A stretch of 64,000 bases of DNA, from NCBI GenBank assembly GCA_037954665.1, contig JBBMOL010000134.1:682001-746000 (forward strand), written 5' to 3'. Below are positions 59,255 to 64,000 of this stretch, piece by piece; the stretch's first letter is position 1, and every line of letters begins with the position of its first letter. A program made the position numbers and the translations under genes. A model generated the notes under the pieces. It saw only the letters and a list, made by a program, of their open reading frames with translations, was not told the origin of the DNA and did no database searches. Source of the stretch: Laguncularia racemosa (lineage: Eukaryota > Streptophyta > Magnoliopsida > Myrtales > Combretaceae).

Positions 59255-59894
59255 TTCTTCCCTACCTAATTTCGTGACACCTTTTTCATGAGGCTAATCT
59301 TCAGCCATTAACCTTTTTTTTTTTTCCAATAGATTACCATCTTTCTCCTTTGGCAAAGTCCCCCAAGGTATTCTTCAGCCAGGACTACGAGCTTCCATAG
59401 GCCTTCCTCTCTTATCCTTGCCCCCTCTTTTTGATCTTCAAGATCTCCTTTCCTTGAGTTACCTAATGGTAGAATGGACTTCTACTGCACTACTCCAACT
59501 AATTACCACCCTCCTCTGCCCATTACTAAACTCCACTCCAAGATCACTTCAACTAGGACTTCGAGTATCCATGGGCATTTCTCTCTCACCCTCACCCCTC
59601 TCTATATCCTCTGAGATCACTTCTTATTAAGTTGCCTAATGATAGTATGGCTTACAATTGTACTTTTCTTTATTTCGTATTAATTTAAGCTACTCTTGTT
59701 ACAAAAGTCTTAACTCGCAATACAACTGCCTCCCCTTTCACAATAGTGTCCTCTCGATGGTGGCTCCTCCTCCCAAACTTCTTGCACACGAGCTCTTTTA
59801 TCAACAAGATTATTTGCACACAATTTTTTTTCTTCACTTCAATAGTATTTAGGTGGATCAATGAAATTTGAAACATTATAGCTTTGATATCATT

Positions 59895-60292
59895 TGTCAC
59901 AAGGCAGGAGGTTCACCCCTCCTTGAGCAATTGTGCGGTGCTCGACCATCTATTAATTTACATAATTATCTCATTTTTTGATGGTGAGCCAACCTTTCCT
60001 TCCCGTTTTTTCAAGTTTTGTTTTGAACCCATTTCTCATCAAAAGATCCTTCATCCGACTTTGTTACAGTCCTCTTTATGATTATGGGGACCAACCTTCT
60101 CAATTGGTTTCAGCCTGCCATGATCATCATCAAGAGAGCGGCATTAGCTCCCAACCAATTTGTTCAAAGGTAGCTAAACCTACCTTCAAAGTACCCACAC
60201 TCCTATAATAAACTATTTTGCCAATGCCACTTATTACGATCTAAGTTAAAGTTGATCCCTCACTTTTTTTTTTGATGTCACAAACTATGACA
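59895..60292 (-). repeat. TRIM-like LTR3
   Basis: 398 bp, TGTCACAAGG to ACTATGACA. It aligns with LTR2 over its length, including the ccaaccttctcaa and tttgttca blocks. Confidence 0.75.
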
Positions 60293-60495
60293 AATGTACT
60301 TACCAAATCAAATCTAGTTTCAACCCCTATAAAAAAGGATTGATTCCACTAGGTAAAGGATTTTTTTTTTGTTTTACTCTTTTCATTCTTTACATATTTT
60401 AACCCTTATGCTGACTTAAGTATCAAAGTGACTACGCTGGAACAACCTTCAGCATCTCCTTATAATCCATTTTTCCCTCATTTGTAGGTGACTCA

Positions 60496-60506
60496 CACTA
60501 CAAGAA
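60496..60506 (+). repeat. CACTA-type transposon terminus
   Basis: CACTACAAGAA is the typical tip of plant CACTA (En/Spm) elements. It is followed by short sub-terminal-like repeats (ttagtaatgtttgc, gcgttactga, ttaataatgtttatt, aacgttac). The opposite tip TTCTTGTAGTG was not found before 64000, so the element is truncated, disrupted or longer than the window. Confidence 0.6.
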
Positions 60507-61248
60507 TTTTTAGATTTAGTAATGTTTGCAAATTTTGCAAGCGTTACTGATTTGTATATAATTTAATAATGTTTATTAAACGTTACAAAAAATTATAATA
60601 TTAGAAACATTTATAAATAAATTTAGAAGACGTATATATCTATATATATATATATATAATTTAACTTGTAATATTTTTCTAAAATTAATTATAATTAATA
60701 TTATTAAATATTTTCTACTTACTATATAAAAATTAAATAAGCTTTAAATTAAGAAAAAAAATCTATAATTTACTCTTAGGTCGCCATTCTCCTTTTAGAA
60801 ATTACTCAATTTCTATGCAATGTTTGTTTTTTTTTCTTTTTTTTTCTCTTTTTCCTAGCAATGGCCTACTGCTTCACACAAAATTATTCATTTTCATTCG
60901 TGTCTTCAGCAAGCTCCATGCGAAAATACTCTCTCCCTCTCTCCCATTGCCCCTCTTTATCCTCTAAGTAGAACGCCCATCATTTCCAGAACACCTATCC
61001 ATTCGATCTCTCTTTCTCGCCATTCCTTAATCACTAGCAAAACATCGATTAGAGGTACCATTTGGAGCCCTAGTGTACCTTAATTTTACCTTTTCATATT
61101 TTTCCCTTTCGATTTTTGCAGAATAATTCTAGTGTCCTCAATTCATGTTTTTTCTTGTGTATGTAATTCAATTCATAGTAGTGCTTTCTACATTAGTTCT
61201 CTTGGTTTCAAAGATGCAACATAGTAATTAATGGTTTTTACAAGGCTT
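60507..61248. other. Stretch after the CACTA tip
   Basis: Includes a (TA)n run near 60638-60657 and a pyrimidine-rich, leader-like segment at 60860-61070. It may be the 5' part of a CACTA element. No coding sequence is seen. Confidence 0.35.
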
Positions 61249-62707
61249 TGATAAGTGTTGAAATAACCTTATTTTTAGTATTTATTGAATATAATTTTTT
61301 ATGTATTTTTGTGTGAATTTATCAAGAAAAAGACGCTTAAGTGCTTAATATTTGATTTTAGGGTTTAAAAAGTGCAATTTAAGGATCTAAAGAAGGTTAG
61401 AGTGAAAACGAGGCAAAATATGGTAAAATATAAGAAATGGTGATTTTCACATGTACATAACCTTTAGTATGACCATGTTAATGCCAGTGCTAGAAAGTAA
61501 AAAGTGATTAGAATATATTGTGAAATTGTGTCCTAATTGCTGCATAAGTTGTGTAGAGGATAGTGCTAGAGGAAGAAATCTGCCCAAAGAAGAAAATTAA
61601 GGATTTCCAGAGTGCACAACCCCGAGCATGGTCGTGCAGGAGGCTGTGTAGAACCCTAAATGCTAGAATTTCACTTTAGTCTAGAGTATACGACCCCGAG
61701 CACAAGAATGCACTAAGCCATGCATGCTAACCTGTTTCTTATACTATAAATACTCGCTTTATTACAAAAATTAGGGATTTGGATATTTTATTTCACACAA
61801 TCACTATAAAAACCCTAGAAGAGTAAAATTATGCATTTGGAGAGAAGAATCGTTGGAGTATCATCAGCAATCACCAAAACGTCTATAGGAGTTTATTTTT
61901 TTCATCATGAATTCTTATTACTTCTTTAGATTTCTCGTGATTACTATTAATTCCATGGAGGATTAGATTTATCTGCCCTATATCTTGTGAAACTCTAAAC
62001 CATGTGATTGAATTACTTATTGATTAATAAAAATTTTATGCCTTTGTGTCCATTCATGTATTTTAACTGTTATGTGATTAATGTATGCGCTCGAATTGAT
62101 TGCATGTCTGATTCTTATTAGATAGAGATAGGTCTTATCTAATAGGATATATCTTTATAAATAGAAAGATTGCATGTTTTACTTAGAGGTAGGAAAACTT
62201 CAATTTTCTACACAAAGATTTAATCTTTAATTGGGAATTATGAGCTTAATGAAATCTTATAGGGCGATAGTGAGGGAGAGGTTCCCATTATTCTATATAA
62301 AGTTATTAATTAATTAACTTGATGGAGTAATTAGTTTAATCGAGAATTCATGCAGTGTAAAGTATAAACAAATTGTTAATAAATACATTATTATAAGAAA
62401 GCTAGGGTTTAGAATGAATTAAGATGAATGATATGTTTTTGTGATTGAATTCATTTATTACAGCGATTATAATTAATCTTAGGATTATCATATTAGTTAA
62501 TTAGTAATTTAGTTTATTAATCTCACATCAAGATTTAGATTAGATAGTAGAAAAATGGTAATACTAATACTTGTTTTTAAGATTCTTAAAGACGATACTC
62601 GTTGCAATCTATACTACATTAGATAGGTACATTTGCCTAATTAAGTTGTTAAATTTCTTTGGATTTATAAATTTATAATTTGATATGATTGAAAAAGCGA
62701 CCCATCA
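61249..62707. mobile_element. Probable solo LTR of a Gypsy-type element
   Basis: 1459 bp from TGATAAGTGTTGAAATAACC to GCGACCCATCA (TG...CA). It is flanked by ggctt (61244-61248) and agctt (62708-62712), which match at four of five positions. Inside are the features of long plant Gypsy LTRs: a paired cgaccccgagca / cgtgcaggaggc-like block at 61615-61725, aaccctaga, a conserved gtgaaactctaaaccatgtg region, and acgatactcgt near 62595. No primer-binding site or coding follows either edge, hence solo. Orientation is not resolved. Confidence 0.6.
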
Positions 62708-64000
62708 AGCTTGTAAGATGATTTATATGATTTTTTTTTTTAATTTGAGATTCAGTATTAAAGTTTAAAGATGCATTTTACAACTTGATTTATTTAAGCT
62801 CCATGGGCAACAATTGCCTCCGTATGTTGGATGCTTTATGGATTTGCTCCCTTCTAAATGCTTTATGGGGCTTGATTTTTTACCTTTACATTTTTACATA
62901 GCAGGTTTAAAGATGGGTACATGAAAATTTTATCTCTTAATAAATATCTCTTGTTATTATCAAAAGGAAGAAGAAGTGTCTACTTTTTTCCATAATAGAT
63001 AAGCAGCTACTTTGCTATAGAAGAAGGTCTAAAGCTACAATTGAAAGCATTAGGTTCTATATGGGCATGAGATGAGAAGTTTAGAATAGCTGTAATTAGT
63101 GAATAAAGGTATTAATATTACACATTTTGGAAATATCATCAAATTTGGGGAAAAAAGTTACATTATTTTCTTTTTATATTTTTTGTTATAAATATTCAGA
63201 GTTTTATTTACTAAAGTTAACATAGACAAAAGCAACAATACTTTGAAAATTATATTTTGATTATAAGAACTAATCTATGAGTTTGAAACAAGAGGGGAAT
63301 TTCATTGCTTGCATTGGTTAATTGTAGGATTATGAAAAACTAACGTGTGGATAATAGCCAGGTCTCTCCTTCAACCTTTCCTTGACCTCCTACGGGACAG
63401 TACAATTTATGATGCTGAAAATCCTAACTTTCAAATTTATGTAATATGTTATGAATATCTCACTATGGTCAATCTGACACCTTTGACTCCTTACTTTTTG
63501 CTTACATGAGTTACTTGATATTTAGGGGCATTAAGACCCAAAGTTGGTGTACTTGTATCACAAGTGGATTCCAAAAAGGCAATTACTGGTATTGTTGTCT
63601 TTCAAGACTCTTTGGTTATTGCTAAACTAAAGAGTCTTAACAAAAAAAGACTCTTAGATTAATACATATTCGTTACTCACTAGGAGGCAGCAATAAAGAA
63701 AAAAGTATGGAGGAATTATGCCCAAGAAACCTCCACTCATTTCTAAGGTGATTCTTAGCTAGTTTATTTTTATAATATTTGCATTTCACATATTAATGTC
63801 TACATTATTCTATGATGAAGTGGATTTATAGCTATGATTTTCCTCTTAAGACCATGAACATGCATATTTTGACTCTACCGACTAGGCTTTGTGTAAGGTA
63901 CTTGAATTTGTCTCTTTTTTTCTTTTCAAAACATGAATCTAGTGTGATGCTCATGACCTCAATTATCTTTCCAACACTAACAGCAAGGTGTTGAGAAACT
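62708..64000. other. AT-rich end of the window
   Basis: No supported gene. A short hairpin (aagactcttt ... aaagagtctt) lies at about 63604-63639, followed by a second agactctta. A 60-codon open frame at 63812-63994 has no family motif. Confidence 0.4.

Larger units (their letters stand above)
57807..60292 (-). mobile_element. Tandem TRIM-like retroelement: three LTRs and two internal regions
   Basis: Three copies of one LTR lie at 57807-58410, 58858-59254 and 59895-60292, in the same orientation. LTR2 is 397 bp and LTR3 398 bp. Ends are TGTCATG...CATGACA where intact. Internal regions of 447 bp (58411-58857) and 640 bp (59255-59894) lie between them. A primer-binding site TGGTATCGGAGC (element sense, 58844-58855) abuts LTR2, and a decayed one abuts LTR3. 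Purine-rich tracts in element sense lie beside LTR1. No gag or pol coding is present, so it is non-autonomous and TRIM-like in size. No target duplication was found. LTR1 carries a ~200-bp insertion at about 58060-58290. Confidence 0.75.

Noticed and set aside
58534..59630. Hydrophobic Leu-rich frames in the TRIM internal regions
   Set aside because: They differ between the two internal copies, are short, and come from pyrimidine-rich repeat DNA; there is no gag or pol motif.

Overview
This is plant nuclear DNA, almost certainly from a dicot. It is AT-rich and intron-containing, it is full of plant-type LINE, Copia, Gypsy and TRIM elements, and its host genes belong to plant-only families (phytocyanin, polygalacturonase-inhibiting protein, PEARLI4). 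There is no sign of bacterial, organellar or viral organisation.

Layout. 1-665 is an unassigned flank. 666-11617 is a nest of two L1-like LINEs. The outer one lies on the minus strand, with its 3' end at 666 and its 5' end near 11617. The inner one lies on the plus strand (about 2403-7940) and splits the outer reverse transcriptase; both have recognisable target-site duplications. 11618-13630 shows nothing assignable. 13635-16194 is a two-exon uclacyanin-type phytocyanin gene whose 2-kb intron holds two repeat arrays. 16328-22703 is a complete but decayed Ty1/Copia element (minus strand, 5-bp TSD). 24644-25660 is an intact, intronless PGIP gene. Its 3' end and downstream flank were copied about 4 kb further on, giving a PGIP pseudogene fragment at 29438-29661 and a ladder of related flank copies to about 42350. 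A Ty3/Gypsy element (32629-38409, minus) sits in this ladder, and a related copy at about 40,490 keeps the unoccupied site. 42351-54500 is AT-rich intergenic DNA with a MITE-like element, a local duplication and microsatellites. 54947-56803 is a two-exon PEARLI4-family gene. 57807-60292 is a tandem TRIM-like retroelement with three LTRs and two internal regions. 60496 is a CACTA-type terminus, and 61249-62707 is a probable solo LTR.

The three host genes look independent of one another: a GPI-anchored apoplastic copper protein, a secreted wall-defence LRR protein, and a coiled-coil protein of unknown biochemical role. All other protein-coding sequence is retrotransposon-derived and broken. Most of the element stop codons inspected are one C-to-T or G-to-A step from the expected family codon, as expected for methylated, silenced repeats. 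No wholly new system was found. The most unusual structures are the three-LTR TRIM array, the LINE-in-LINE nest with a LINE-tail-like scar at its 5' junction, and the PGIP duplication with an occupied and an empty Gypsy site side by side.
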